A stretch of DNA of 64,000 nucleotides, from contig NZ_KN882169.1 of the NCBI RefSeq assembly GCF_000934745.1, positions 393,371 to 457,370 of the forward strand, read 5' to 3'. Origin of the DNA: Desulfonatronum thioautotrophicum. GTDB taxonomy: Bacteria > Desulfobacterota > Desulfovibrionia > Desulfovibrionales > Desulfonatronaceae. Position 1 is the first letter of the stretch. Every line of letters starts with the position of its first letter. Shown one piece after another: positions 43,231 through 52,341 of this stretch. The position numbers and the translations under genes are program-made. The notes beneath the pieces are model-generated. The model did not search any database. It was not told the origin of the DNA and was given only the letters and a program-made list of their open reading frames with translations.

Positions 43231-44388
43231 GTGACCAACCATCAAGCCACCTCCATGCTGCCTGCAGTGCGGCACTCCTGGGGTTTCCACATTTTTTGCG
43301 GGGCCATAATGCTGCTTTTCTTGTGTGCGGAACCGCGCGAGCTTCATGCCGAGACTCCGGAAAATGTCCAGAGGTCCATTGAGCAACGCCAGAGAGACAT
43401 GCGTGCGCACGAAAAAATTCTCAAGGGACTCACGGAACAAGAACGCCGCATATTCGCCAACTTGCAGGACGTGGAGACCCGGCTGCGAACCATCGCGGAG
43501 GAGGTCGAGGACTTGGAGTCCCGCTTGGAACACCTGCGCAAGGAGGAAGAGGCTCGGCTGCAAGACAATCAGGAACTGGACCTGGCCCGATCCCGCACCA
43601 GTGAGGAACTTGCGCGCTTGTTGACCGTGCTCTGGCCGGTGCATCTCCAGGGCGTGGAACACAATCTTGAAACCCTCAACACCTGGGATGAAGCGGATCG
43701 CCAATTTCAATGGTTGTCCCGAATCTACGAACTGGTGCAGGATCGGATAGCACAACTTCGTGAACAGGAACGGGAGTTGGCCCGTGGTCAGGTTCTCCTG
43801 GAGCAAGCCAGAGAGGAGATCAGCCGGCAAATGGTTCGGGTCAATGCCGGCAAGGACCGTCTTCTCCAACAAAAGCTGGAATTTTTACGCGGAGTGCAGG
43901 AGGTTCGGGCGCAACAGGTCTCTGCGGAAGAGCGAATCCAGGAAATTTTGCAGAGCATCACGGAATTAAACTACCAATTACAGGCCATGACCACCAGGAC
44001 ATTCACAAATTTCCGCGGGGGCATGTCCTGGCCCGCCCAGGGACGCCTTGTGGAATCGTACCGGCCCCAAGCCAGCCCGCCGCACCGCGGTCTAAGTATG
44101 GCGTTGTCCGAGAATGCACCGGTGCGGGCCATTTCCTGGGGCAAAGTGGTGCATAGCGATGTTTTGCGCGGATATGGCCATGTGGTCATCCTCTATCACG
44201 GAGAGGACTACTACAGCCTCTACGCTTTCCTGAACACATCCACCGTGGCTGTGGGTCAGGAGGTGGAAAAAAGCGAACAGTTGGGCAACGCGGGTTTTTA
44301 TCCCAAGGTCGATGGCCCAGGCCTCTACTTTGAATTGCGTTTTCAGCAAAATCCCGTTAATCCTGATATCTGGCTCGTGGCCCAGTAA
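43231..44388 (+). CDS. EnvC-like murein hydrolase activator (coiled coil + degenerate LytM/M23)
   Basis: The protein has 385 residues from GTG 43231. After a signal peptide (HIFCGAIMLLFLCAEPRELHA) come about 220 residues of coiled coil, then a LytM domain (GGMSWPAQGRLVESY, HRGLSMALSENAPVRAISWG, GHVVILYHGEDYYSLYAFL, GPGLYFELRF). The zinc ligands of active M23 peptidases (HxxxD and HxH) are partly lost: HRGLSMA lacks the Asp and GLYFELRF lacks the final His. As in EnvC, it would activate amidases rather than cut peptidoglycan itself. It is followed by a carboxyl-terminal protease and a YibQ-like protein, the usual order in proteobacteria. Confidence 0.88.
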   Translation: MTNHQATSMLPAVRHSWGFHIFCGAIMLLFLCAEPRELHAETPENVQRSIEQRQRDMRAHEKILKGLTEQERRIFANLQDVETRLRTIAEEVEDLESRLEHLRKEEEARLQDNQELDLARSRTSEELARLLTVLWPVHLQGVEHNLETLNTWDEADRQFQWLSRIYELVQDRIAQLREQERELARGQVLLEQAREEISRQMVRVNAGKDRLLQQKLEFLRGVQEVRAQQVSAEERIQEILQSITELNYQLQAMTTRTFTNFRGGMSWPAQGRLVESYRPQASPPHRGLSMALSENAPVRAISWGKVVHSDVLRGYGHVVILYHGEDYYSLYAFLNTSTVAVGQEVEKSEQLGNAGFYPKVDGPGLYFELRFQQNPVNPDIWLVAQ

Positions 44389-44513
44389 TAGAGTCCTAGA
44401 TCACCGTTGCCAAACGGCATCTGGAGCTTATTTCCACGATGATGGTGCTCTAAAGCAGCATCAAAATGACTCCTCACAAAAAAAGATTCAAAAAAATGCA
44501 TTCGGAGGTATTT

Positions 44514-45788
44514 ATGCGGGTTGTCCATTGGGTTGGCACCGTGACATTGCTCTTTCTACTGGCCATCACCTTCAGTCAAAGCATGGCTACGGACGAGGAG
44601 CGTTATTCACCGCTGAAACGTTTCAGCCAGGTTCTGGACCTGGTTGAACGGTACCATGTTGATGACGTGGACCGGAATGAGATGATCCAGGGCGCCATTC
44701 GCGGCATGCTTCAGGAGCTGGATCCCCATTCCAGCTTCATGACGCAGGACGCCTTTCGGGAAATGCAGATTGATACCTCCGGGGAATTCACGGGCATTGG
44801 CATTGAAATCAGTATTGTCGAAGGCCGTTTGACCGTGGTTTCTCCTATCGAGGATACGCCGGCTTTTCGCGAGGGGCTTCAGGCCGGAGACCATATTATG
44901 AAGATTGATGGTCAGTCCACACAGGACATTACGGTCATGGACGCCGTCAAACTGATTCGCGGTCCCCGCGGTACCACGGTGGAATTGACCGTCCTTTCAC
45001 GAGGCGAGACGGTTCCCCGCACCGTAAGCATTACCCGTGACGTCATCCCTATGCACACGGTACGGTTGTTTGAATTGGAGCCCGGGGTGGTGCTTGTCCG
45101 CCTGACCAGTTTCAAGGAAACCTCCATGGATGACATGCGTGAGGCCCTGGCCCAAATTGCACCAGAAGACCGCGTCGGCCTGATTCTTGACCTGCGCAAC
45201 AATCCTGGTGGACTGCTCAATCAAGCCGTAGCCGTAGCTGACGCATTTCTTGAAGAAGGGAAAATTGTCTTCACCCAGGGCCGTGCAGCTCAGTCACAGA
45301 TGAACTTTGAGGCCTCCAGAAATGTTTTGGATCGGGAGACTCCCATGGTGGTGCTGATCAACGGCGGTTCCGCCTCTGCCTCGGAAATTGTCGCCGGTGC
45401 CTTGCAGGACCATGGCCGGGCGTTGATTCTTGGCGAACAGTCCTTTGGCAAAGGCTCTGTTCAGACCATCATTCCCTTGGCTGATGGTTCCGGGATCAAG
45501 CTGACCACAGCGGTCTATTATACACCTAGCGGACGTTCCATTCAGGCGAAGGGGATTCTCCCGGACATTTCGGTCCCGTTTGTCGCCCTGAGCGAAGAGC
45601 AGCAGGAAGGGCGCATGCGCATGGTCCGCGAAGGGGACCTGATCCGTCACCTGGAAACCGGACCGATTCCCCAGGATCAGCTGGATCAGCCCAGACCTGA
45701 AGTCTTGGAAATGCTTGAACGGGACAACCAGTTGCGGTTGGCCCTGGAAATGGTCAAGGCCATGCCCCGGCTCAAGGCTCTGCGCTAA
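44514..45788 (+). CDS. Carboxyl-terminal processing protease (S41 family, PDZ)
   Basis: GGAGG at 44504-44508 stands 5 bases before ATG 44514, so this start is chosen over the upstream ATG at 44466. The protein has 424 residues. It has a signal peptide (RVVHWVGTVTLLFLLAITFS), an N-terminal helical part with ELDPHSSFM, a PDZ domain (TGIGIEISIVEGRLTVVSPI), and the S41 core with the catalytic Ser in NGGSASASEIVAGAL and Lys in GEQSFGKGSVQT. CtpA-type proteases trim or degrade periplasmic proteins, including cell wall hydrolases. It sits in the envC-ctp-yibQ-like operon. Confidence 0.93.
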   Translation: MRVVHWVGTVTLLFLLAITFSQSMATDEERYSPLKRFSQVLDLVERYHVDDVDRNEMIQGAIRGMLQELDPHSSFMTQDAFREMQIDTSGEFTGIGIEISIVEGRLTVVSPIEDTPAFREGLQAGDHIMKIDGQSTQDITVMDAVKLIRGPRGTTVELTVLSRGETVPRTVSITRDVIPMHTVRLFELEPGVVLVRLTSFKETSMDDMREALAQIAPEDRVGLILDLRNNPGGLLNQAVAVADAFLEEGKIVFTQGRAAQSQMNFEASRNVLDRETPMVVLINGGSASASEIVAGALQDHGRALILGEQSFGKGSVQTIIPLADGSGIKLTTAVYYTPSGRSIQAKGILPDISVPFVALSEEQQEGRMRMVREGDLIRHLETGPIPQDQLDQPRPEVLEMLERDNQLRLALEMVKAMPRLKALR

Positions 45789-45812
45789 CCCGCTTGTTGA
45801 CCTGGCTTGGCG

Positions 45813-47360
45813 ATGATCGGCAAGACACCCAAAAAAGGCGGCAAAAGCTCCCGCTCTTCCGCGACCACCACGAAAACCGGCGGTAAGAGCGGGAGCAAGT
45901 CCAAAAAAACGTCCACCAAAACAGGCCGCAAACGTACACCCCGCAAGGGCTTTCCCAGAATATGGGCAATAATCATGGCCGCGACTACTGGGGTGACGGC
46001 CTTGACCCTGGTCTGGGCCCTGAATTTGGCCCCCGTGGACCAACATTTGGACGTCAGTGCTCCTTCGAGTCCGGTCGTGAACTCGGCCCGGCAGGTCTCC
46101 CCTCCCTCAACTCCCGTTTCCACGGTTCAGCCCACATCGTCTCCGCCGATGCGCCAGACCGCGGCACCAAGCTCCAGCTCCTCCAACTCGGCGGACATGG
46201 TCGCGAAACTGTCCCATTCACCGTCCAACAACCAAATGCGGGCTCGGATCGCTCCCGAGGCTGCTTCACCCGCACCGCCCCGCCACCAGGGGAGGGTCTA
46301 TGAAGTTTTTGATGAAGAACTTCTGGAACAGCAAATTAAAGAAGTGGATCTGGCCTTGGTCCAGACCATCATGGAGTTGAACCTGGACCCTCGCTCGGTA
46401 CGGCATCTGGATATCCAGATGAAGGCCCGCAATGGCCAAAAGTATCACACCCAGTCCCTGTCCATTGGCCTTAATGGAGACCCGCTCGGTTTCGAGCAAT
46501 CCCTGCGTGACAACCTTGCGCTCTGGGTGCAGGGCGCGAAGCTGCAAAATGTTACATCCCTCCCCGGCAGGCAGGAATTGCGGATATCCCTGCTCAACCT
46601 CCCAACGCATACCCTCTTTTTGGAGGAGCGCCCTCGAACACCTGCCCATCCCCAGCAGCCAAGCCAACCTGGAGTCGGCCCCCGGTTGGTGGTGGTGATC
46701 GATGACTTGGGTGAAAATCTGCACCTGGCAAGGGAACTGGCCGCCCTCTCTTTTCCGGTGACATTCGCCGTCTTGCCGCATCTTTCCCACACCAGGGAGG
46801 TCGCTCGAATCGGAGCGGCCGCCAACCTCGACGTGATCCTCCACCAGCCCATGGAACCTCTGGACTACCCGCACCGGGCTGATCCCGGGCCAGGGGCCTT
46901 GTTCGTGGAGATGGACGACAAGCAGATTCTGGGAATTCTCCGGGAGAATCTGGCTCAAATTCCCCAGGCCATTGGCATCAACAACCACATGGGATCACGG
47001 TTCACAGCAGACGCCGCGGGCATGAACACGGTATTTGAGGAGTTGAAACGCCAAGAACTGTTTTTTCTGGACAGCCTGACCACCGGCAATTCCGTCGCTG
47101 ACCAACAGGCCCGAAAAATTGGCCTAAGCCATCTACGGCGGCATATCTTTCTGGATAATATACCAAATGTTCAGGCAATTTTGTTTCAGCTGCGCAAAGC
47201 GGAACAACTGGCCCACTCCCAGGGGCAGGTGATTGCCATCGGCCATCCGTACCCGGAAACCCTTGAAGCCCTCAAATTGTGGGAACGAGAACGGGACTCC
47301 GGGATTAACGTCGTTTCCCTCGGCTCCCTCCTGACGCACCAGTCCCTGGCTGAACGTTAA
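45813..47360 (+). CDS. YibQ-like divergent polysaccharide deacetylase (DUF610)
   Basis: About 515 residues. The N-terminus is very basic and Ser/Thr/Lys-rich (SKSKKTSTKTGRKRTPRKG), followed by one membrane helix (IWAIIMAATTGVTALTLVWA) and a Ser/Pro-rich linker. The deacetylase-fold domain starts near 290: RLVVVIDDLGENLHLA, VTFAVLPHLSHTREVA, LHQPMEPLDYP, GINNHMGSRFTAD, FFLDSLTTGNSVA and GQVIAIGHPYPETLEAL. D, H and H residues typical of the divergent family are kept. It is thought to act on cell wall glycans together with EnvC. The start is ATG 45813, or TTG 45807 with no better ribosome-binding site. Confidence 0.85.
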   Translation: MIGKTPKKGGKSSRSSATTTKTGGKSGSKSKKTSTKTGRKRTPRKGFPRIWAIIMAATTGVTALTLVWALNLAPVDQHLDVSAPSSPVVNSARQVSPPSTPVSTVQPTSSPPMRQTAAPSSSSSNSADMVAKLSHSPSNNQMRARIAPEAASPAPPRHQGRVYEVFDEELLEQQIKEVDLALVQTIMELNLDPRSVRHLDIQMKARNGQKYHTQSLSIGLNGDPLGFEQSLRDNLALWVQGAKLQNVTSLPGRQELRISLLNLPTHTLFLEERPRTPAHPQQPSQPGVGPRLVVVIDDLGENLHLARELAALSFPVTFAVLPHLSHTREVARIGAAANLDVILHQPMEPLDYPHRADPGPGALFVEMDDKQILGILRENLAQIPQAIGINNHMGSRFTADAAGMNTVFEELKRQELFFLDSLTTGNSVADQQARKIGLSHLRRHIFLDNIPNVQAILFQLRKAEQLAHSQGQVIAIGHPYPETLEALKLWERERDSGINVVSLGSLLTHQSLAER

Positions 47361-47376
47361 GGCAACCCACCCTTTT

Positions 47377-47706
47377 ATGCCAAACCTTTACACCGTCCCA
47401 ACTTCTCCAATGACCGAGGAGCATGTTGATTGTCTGGCATGGGGAGCAGAGCTGCGCATTGAGCGGATCGTCTCCATGGGGCATACTTCTCCAGAAGGAT
47501 TTTGGTACGAACAGAAGCTGGACGAATGGGTTGTTCTTTTGCAAGGTGAAGCAACAATCGGCTTTGCCGATGAGCGGACCCAGGACCTCAATGCTGGGGA
47601 CTGGCTTTTTCTACCCGCCGGCCTGCGCCATCGGGTCGATCGCACCAGTATTAGCCCGCCATGCATCTGGCTGGCCGTGCATGGTCGGAGCATGCAAATC
47701 GGCTGA
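47377..47706 (+). CDS. Small cupin-domain protein
   Basis: The protein has 109 residues. It is a single cupin barrel with GFWYEQKLDEWVVLLQGEA (cupin motif 1; the usual HxH is replaced, with Glu kept) and GDWLFLPAGLRHRVDRT (motif 2 with PAGxxH). The metal site is therefore incomplete. The substrate and role are unknown. It follows the YibQ-like gene by 16 bases. Confidence 0.8.
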   Translation: MPNLYTVPTSPMTEEHVDCLAWGAELRIERIVSMGHTSPEGFWYEQKLDEWVVLLQGEATIGFADERTQDLNAGDWLFLPAGLRHRVDRTSISPPCIWLAVHGRSMQIG

Positions 47707-47788
47707 GCCCCATCCTGCCTAGGGATGATCCGTCCTGTTGTTTGGATTACCCTGCTGACACAGTGACGTTCAAAGGAGTGACACACTT

Positions 47789-48316
47789 ATGCGCCCCATC
47801 CTCTTCCGAGTGTCCATTTTGCTGCTCTTGCTGGCCATCGTGGGTTGCTCCTATACAAGTGTTGGCCATTTGCAGCGCCAGCCGTGGATATTGAACACCG
47901 AACAAGGGCTGGAGATGCGGTTTTGGAATTTTCTGTATATCGCGGAATCATCCGAGGGAAAGTATCGAATCACCGGGCGGGCAATGCCAAGAGCAGAGAA
48001 TCTTCCAGAAAATCTGAACTGGATTGATGACTTATGGTTGGCCGCTTACCTCAGTGACGATCAGGGACGGGTGCTTGCTCAGGATTTACAGGTTCTTTCC
48101 AGCCTCCCTTTGGACCCGGACCAGGGTGTTCCCTTCATGTTTACCTTGCGTCCGGACCGCTTGAACCGGAGCGCATCGTTACAGATCACCTTCGGCTACA
48201 ACATGACCCTCACCCCTCATGAACTTTATCTGCAACAAGACGCCGCGGAGGCAGGGCGTTCAGAGGGACGAAGCGCGGTGTTCTTTGCCCATGAGGGAGC
48301 GCTTACCAAAATTTGA
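47789..48316 (+). CDS. Putative lipoprotein, unknown function
   Basis: The protein has 175 residues. The signal peptide ends in a clean lipobox, LAIVGC (Cys about residue 20), so it should be lipid-anchored. The mature part has the pattern RFWNFLYIAESSEGKYRITG and LWLAAYLSDDQGRVLAQDL, followed by an Ig-like beta-rich stretch, and ends in AVFFAHEGALTKI. No family was recognised. AAGGAG precedes the ATG by 10 bases. It is probably the last gene of the operon before the cobalamin riboswitch region. Confidence 0.75.
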   Translation: MRPILFRVSILLLLLAIVGCSYTSVGHLQRQPWILNTEQGLEMRFWNFLYIAESSEGKYRITGRAMPRAENLPENLNWIDDLWLAAYLSDDQGRVLAQDLQVLSSLPLDPDQGVPFMFTLRPDRLNRSASLQITFGYNMTLTPHELYLQQDAAEAGRSEGRSAVFFAHEGALTKI

Positions 48317-48627
48317 ACCCGAAGAGGCCTTTTAAAGAGTTCTAGGGCTTTTTTGTTCTCACCAATTTTTTCTTGCAAAGACAGCTGGCTCGCCTTGTTT
48401 GGAACAGCTTGATGAACGATCTCTGGTTCAGTCAATCAGGCGAAGCCAGCCGATCCGTCTCAAACAGTGCAAGCCATCCATATAAATTTCAGATAGTTAC
48501 GTGAGAAGAAAATTGCCCTGCAATGGGGAGCAACCTCTCTGGACAAGGCCGCTGATTCCATCTACTACTGCATCGCGTGGCAGCCTGTCGGGCGAAATCC
48601 TTCCAAGCTGCTACACATCGCTTCCTT
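48317..48627. other. Intergenic region upstream of the cobalamin riboswitch
   Basis: No gene was found. The first part has a weak hairpin plus six T near 48325-48356 (AGAGGCC...GGGCTTTTTT) that may end the lipoprotein transcript. It contains the long inverted repeat 48384-48450. The rest should hold the promoter for the nrdG-nrdD transcript. Confidence 0.4.
48384..48450. repeat. Inverted repeat, 12 bp with one bulge, 42-base loop
   Basis: GCTGGCTCGCCT (48384-48395) pairs with AGGCGAAGCCAGC (48438-48450) with a single bulged A. The loop contains a smaller possible stem GGAAC/GTTC. It may be a structured RNA, or the end of a small mobile element. Confidence 0.5.
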
Positions 48628-48804
48628 GCTTCAGGTCGCTCCGCGTTCTCGGGGAGCGTTACGAGGGAACCCGGTGCAATTCCGGGACGGTCCCGCCGCT
48701 GTAAGTTCCATCATGCCCGACCGGTAGTGCAATCGACCACTGGAACCGTGTTCCGGGAAGGTTTGCCGGTATCGGGGGAACAAGTCAGAAGACCTGCCTG
48801 AAGC
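48628..48804 (+). ncRNA. Cobalamin (AdoCbl) riboswitch
   Basis: The core is nearly canonical: GGGAACCCGGTGCAATTCC, then GGGACGGTCCCGCCGCTGTA, and downstream AAGTCAGAAGACCTGCCTG. The closing stem P1 pairs GCTTCAG (48628-48634) with CTGAAGC (48798-48804). Between it and nrdG are further hairpins (GTCAC...GTGAC and GGGCTTTTCGCCC, about 48810-48860) that could form the expression platform. In other bacteria such riboswitches repress B12-independent enzymes when cobalamin is plentiful. Here the controlled genes are class III ribonucleotide reductase genes, whose job a B12-dependent class II enzyme could take over. Confidence 0.95.
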
Positions 48805-48870
48805 GCATTTGTCACGGGCACGCGGATGTCCTGGTGACCTTTCCCGAGGGCTTTTCGCCCTAACCGCGTT

Positions 48871-49521
48871 ATGTGCAACGCTCCATCTCCCTGGTCCAGG
48901 TTGCGAGGCCTGGAACCGATGAGTTTGTGTGATTGGCCGGGTCGTGTCTGTGCCGTCCTGTTTCTTGGCGGTTGCGATCTGCGCTGCCCCACCTGCCATA
49001 ATTTTCATCTCGCGTGGTATTCCCAGGATGATCCCTGCCTTTCCAGGATTCACATCCTGGAGATTCTTGCCCGCAACGCCCCCTGGCTGGACGGACTTGT
49101 GGTCACCGGCGGTGAAGCGGCCTTGTCCGCGGATCTTCCAGAATGGCTGGCGGAGTTGCACGCCCGGTTGTCACTGCCCATCAAGCTGGACACCAACGGC
49201 ATGCACCCGGCGGTCCTGGAGCGCTGCCTCGCCCTTCGGACCGTGAATTTGGTGGCCGTGGACATCAAAGGGCCGTGGGACAAATATCCTCTATTGACCG
49301 GCAACCGGGTTTCCGCCCATCAAGCCAGGGCCTCCCTACACCAAACCTTCAAACTGGCCGAACACTATCCGGACCGGTTCTTGTTCCGCACAACACTGGT
49401 CCCTTCGTTATCTCCGGAAGACATTCAGGCAATGTCCATGCTGCCCCCCTCCGGCCATACCCTGCACACCCAGCCCTATCGCCCTTTTCAGGGGCGCCAC
49501 CACAAGGAGAAAGCATGCTGA
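48871..49521 (+). CDS. nrdG: Anaerobic ribonucleoside-triphosphate reductase activating protein (radical SAM)
   Basis: The protein has 216 residues. The radical SAM cluster motif is C-x3-C-x2-C in LFLGGCDLRCPTCHNF. DWPGRVCAVLF upstream and VVTGGEAALSADLPEW (GGE motif) downstream are typical, with KLDTNGMHP further on. The enzyme uses S-adenosylmethionine to make the glycyl radical of NrdD. The ATG at 48871 keeps the conserved GLEPMSLCDWPG start of the domain. It overlaps nrdD by 7 bases and lies directly under the cobalamin riboswitch. The order nrdG before nrdD is the reverse of that in E. coli. Confidence 0.93.
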   Translation: MCNAPSPWSRLRGLEPMSLCDWPGRVCAVLFLGGCDLRCPTCHNFHLAWYSQDDPCLSRIHILEILARNAPWLDGLVVTGGEAALSADLPEWLAELHARLSLPIKLDTNGMHPAVLERCLALRTVNLVAVDIKGPWDKYPLLTGNRVSAHQARASLHQTFKLAEHYPDRFLFRTTLVPSLSPEDIQAMSMLPPSGHTLHTQPYRPFQGRHHKEKAC

Positions 49522-51593
49522 CCCACATTTGCAAACGTGATGGACGCACCGAAACCTGGGCTGTGGACCGGATCGCCGCAGCCATCCTCAAAGCCCTGAA
49601 GGCTTGTGGAATCCAGGATGCCTTGCTGGCCGCCCGCCTGGCCAACAAGGTGGAGCAGCGTCTTTTCGAAGCCGGCCTGACCGTTCCAGACCAGGAACAG
49701 GTTCAAGACCAGGTGGAGGCCGTCCTGATGCAGTCTCGCCTTTTTGACGTGGCCAAACGTTACATCCTCTACCGGGAAAAACGCCGGCAAATTCGGGAAC
49801 AAACCGCTGCCTTCCTGGACATCACGGACACCATCGACGCCTACATGAACAAGTCGGACTGGCGGGTGGCCGAGAATGCGAACATGGCCCACTCCTTTCA
49901 AGGCTTGATGCTGCACCTTTCCGGCACTGTTCAGGCCCGGTACGCTTTGGAAAAGTATCCTCAGGAAGTGCGCCAGGCACATGAACACGGTTATGTACAT
50001 ATCCATGACCTGTCCTTCGGCCTGGCCGGGTACTGCGCCGGCTGGAGCCTGCGGGATCTGCTCCTGGAGGGATTCAACCTGGAAGGTCGATCCTCATCCG
50101 GTCCGGCCAGGCACTTCGACTCCGCCTTGGGACAGATGGTCAACTTCCTGGGGACCCTGCAAAACGAATGGGCTGGCGCCCAGGCATTCAACAACGTGGA
50201 CACCTACCTTGCACCATTTGTCCGCCACGATGGCCTCGACTACCACCAGGTTCGCCAAGCCATCCAGAAGTTCGTCTTCAACTTGAACACCACCTCCCGC
50301 TGGGGCGGACAGAGTCCGTTCACCAATCTGAGTTTCGACTTGGCCCCACCAAAACATCTGGCCTCTGAAGCGGTAATCATCGGCGGTTGTCTTCACGACA
50401 GCCAGACCTACGCCGAATTCGGCCCGGAAATGGAAATGATCAATCGGGCCTTTCTGGAGGTTATGCTGCAGGGTGATTACCATGGGCGGATATTCTCCTT
50501 TCCTATCCCCACCTATAACGTGACCGAAGATTTTCCATGGGAAACCGCAGTGGGCGAATTGCTGCTCCAACTCACAGCCAAGTATGGGGTTCCGTATTTC
50601 CAAAACTTCATTAATTCCGACTTCAAGCCCGAGGATGTGCGTTCCATGTGCTGCCGTTTGCAGATGGATTTGCGCGAGTTGCGCAAAAAAGTCGGGGGAT
50701 TGTTTGGGGCTGGTGACCTGACCGGTTCCATCGGCGTGGTCACCCTGAACCTGCCCAAGCTGGCCTATCTGGCCCATGATGAAGGGGATTTTCTTGATCT
50801 GGTCACGGAATACGCTGAATTGGCCCGTGACAGTCTGGAGTTCAAGCGCAAGCTGATCAACGACAACCTGGAACGAGGCATGTTTCCCTTCACCCGGCGC
50901 TACCTGAAAAACGCCTATCGGGGACACTTCTCCACCATCGGTGTGGTTGGGGGACATGAGGCCTGCCAGAATCTGCTGGGCAAGGGGATCGAGACTTCAG
51001 CCGGCATCCGACTGATGCGCACCACCCTGCTCCACCTCCAGGATCTGACCAGGCGTTTTCAGGAAGAGACCGGCAACCTCTACAATCTGGAAGCCACTCC
51101 GGCCGAGGGCGTCAGCTACCGTTTGGCCAAGCTGGACAAATCACTGTATGCCGGAATCAAGGCCTCGGGGAATGGAGTACCCTTCTATACCAACTCCACG
51201 GCGCTCCCCGTGGACCTGGGGCTGGACATCTTCTCCGCGCTGGAGCACCAGGATCAACTGCAGACCTTGTATACCGGCGGAACGGTCTTTCATACCTTTC
51301 TCGGAGAGGCCGTGGCCGACCCCCAGGCCCTGCGCGCCTTTCTGGTCAAGGCCATGAGTCGGACCAAACTGCCGTACATCTCCATCACCCCGACCTTTTC
51401 CGTGTGCAAGGATCATGGCTATCTTCGAGGTGAACACCCAGAGTGCCCGGAATGTGGCAATCCCGCGGAAATCTATACGCGGGTCGTGGGTTACTACCGA
51501 CCGGTCCAGCGCTGGAATCAGGGGAAGCAGGCCGAGTATGCTCACCGCCAGGTTTTTGGTGGATTGGCCGAAGCCATCCCACCCGCGGATTGA
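49515..51593 (+). CDS. nrdD: Anaerobic (class III) ribonucleoside-triphosphate reductase
   Basis: The protein has 692 residues from ATG 49515. Residues 1-95 are an ATP-cone allosteric domain (KRDGRTETWAVDRIAAAILK). The catalytic barrel shows FNLNTTSRWGGQSPFTNLSF, FSFPIPTYNVTEDF and MCCRLQMDLRELRKKVGGLF. The C-terminus has CKDHGYL and CPECGN for the zinc site and the glycyl radical loop RVVGYYRPV with Gly near 659. It makes dNTPs from NTPs without oxygen or B12. It is coupled to nrdG and controlled by the upstream cobalamin riboswitch. Confidence 0.95.
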   Translation: MLTHICKRDGRTETWAVDRIAAAILKALKACGIQDALLAARLANKVEQRLFEAGLTVPDQEQVQDQVEAVLMQSRLFDVAKRYILYREKRRQIREQTAAFLDITDTIDAYMNKSDWRVAENANMAHSFQGLMLHLSGTVQARYALEKYPQEVRQAHEHGYVHIHDLSFGLAGYCAGWSLRDLLLEGFNLEGRSSSGPARHFDSALGQMVNFLGTLQNEWAGAQAFNNVDTYLAPFVRHDGLDYHQVRQAIQKFVFNLNTTSRWGGQSPFTNLSFDLAPPKHLASEAVIIGGCLHDSQTYAEFGPEMEMINRAFLEVMLQGDYHGRIFSFPIPTYNVTEDFPWETAVGELLLQLTAKYGVPYFQNFINSDFKPEDVRSMCCRLQMDLRELRKKVGGLFGAGDLTGSIGVVTLNLPKLAYLAHDEGDFLDLVTEYAELARDSLEFKRKLINDNLERGMFPFTRRYLKNAYRGHFSTIGVVGGHEACQNLLGKGIETSAGIRLMRTTLLHLQDLTRRFQEETGNLYNLEATPAEGVSYRLAKLDKSLYAGIKASGNGVPFYTNSTALPVDLGLDIFSALEHQDQLQTLYTGGTVFHTFLGEAVADPQALRAFLVKAMSRTKLPYISITPTFSVCKDHGYLRGEHPECPECGNPAEIYTRVVGYYRPVQRWNQGKQAEYAHRQVFGGLAEAIPPAD

Positions 51594-51622
51594 TGCGAAT
51601 TTGACGCAGAGAGGCAAAATGG

Positions 51623-52303
51623 ATGGACACAACAGCATTTCTCTCTTCGCTGGGGCAGGTCTTTTCCGTCCAGGAATTGACCCGGCCCACGGATTTCCGG
51701 TGTGACCCGCTCCCAGCCATTCAGGGGAAAACCGCACCTAAAATCCAGCGATTGCTCCAGCTTGCCGTGCGCTGCCTGCCACAGGAGGAATGTTATTTCG
51801 AGGTGGGAACGTTCCAGGGCAAGACGCTGCTTTCCGCTGCTCTGTTCAATGAAGACAAGTACTTGGTGGCCTGCGACGATTTCTCGGAATTCCAGGATGA
51901 TCCAAGTCAGGCCATGGCCACCCTTCAGGAGAACATTCGTCGCTCCTGCCCGCCGCACCAGCAGATTGACTTTCACATGGCCGATTTCCGCCGCGTACTG
52001 AGCGAAGGTCGCCTTTCCAGGCCCATCGGCTGCTATTTCAACGACGGGGCGCACGACTACCGCAGCCAGTTTGAAGGCCTGACCCACGTGGAGGAACACC
52101 TGGCGCATGAGGCACTGGTTCTCGTGGACGACTGGCGGTTTGCTGCGGACTCCCATTCACATGCGCGGCAGGCAACCTTGGACGTCCTCGCCCGGTCCAA
52201 ACGTCGGTGGGAAGTGGTCTACGAACTTCCGGCCCGTTTTAATGGAGACATGGCCATGTGGTGGAACGGCCTGGGGGTTTTGCGAACCTGGGCGAGGGGG
52301 TGA
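51623..52303 (+). CDS. Class I SAM-dependent methyltransferase (methyltransferase-24 type)
   Basis: The protein has 226 residues. The Rossmann-type core shows CYFEVGTFQGKTLLSAAL (motif I), LVACDDFSEF (motif II acidic), FHMADFRRVL and CYFNDGAHDYRSQFEGL. ALVLVDDWRF follows, typical of methyltransferases that act on sugars or small molecules. The EVGTFxGKT variant replaces the usual ExGxGxG. No substrate can be named. It starts 30 bases after nrdD and is convergent with the DUF3108 gene. Confidence 0.8.
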   Translation: MDTTAFLSSLGQVFSVQELTRPTDFRCDPLPAIQGKTAPKIQRLLQLAVRCLPQEECYFEVGTFQGKTLLSAALFNEDKYLVACDDFSEFQDDPSQAMATLQENIRRSCPPHQQIDFHMADFRRVLSEGRLSRPIGCYFNDGAHDYRSQFEGLTHVEEHLAHEALVLVDDWRFAADSHSHARQATLDVLARSKRRWEVVYELPARFNGDMAMWWNGLGVLRTWARG

Positions 52304-52341
52304 TCAGGGAAGGCGCGATGCGTTCCAACAAACGAAAAACA

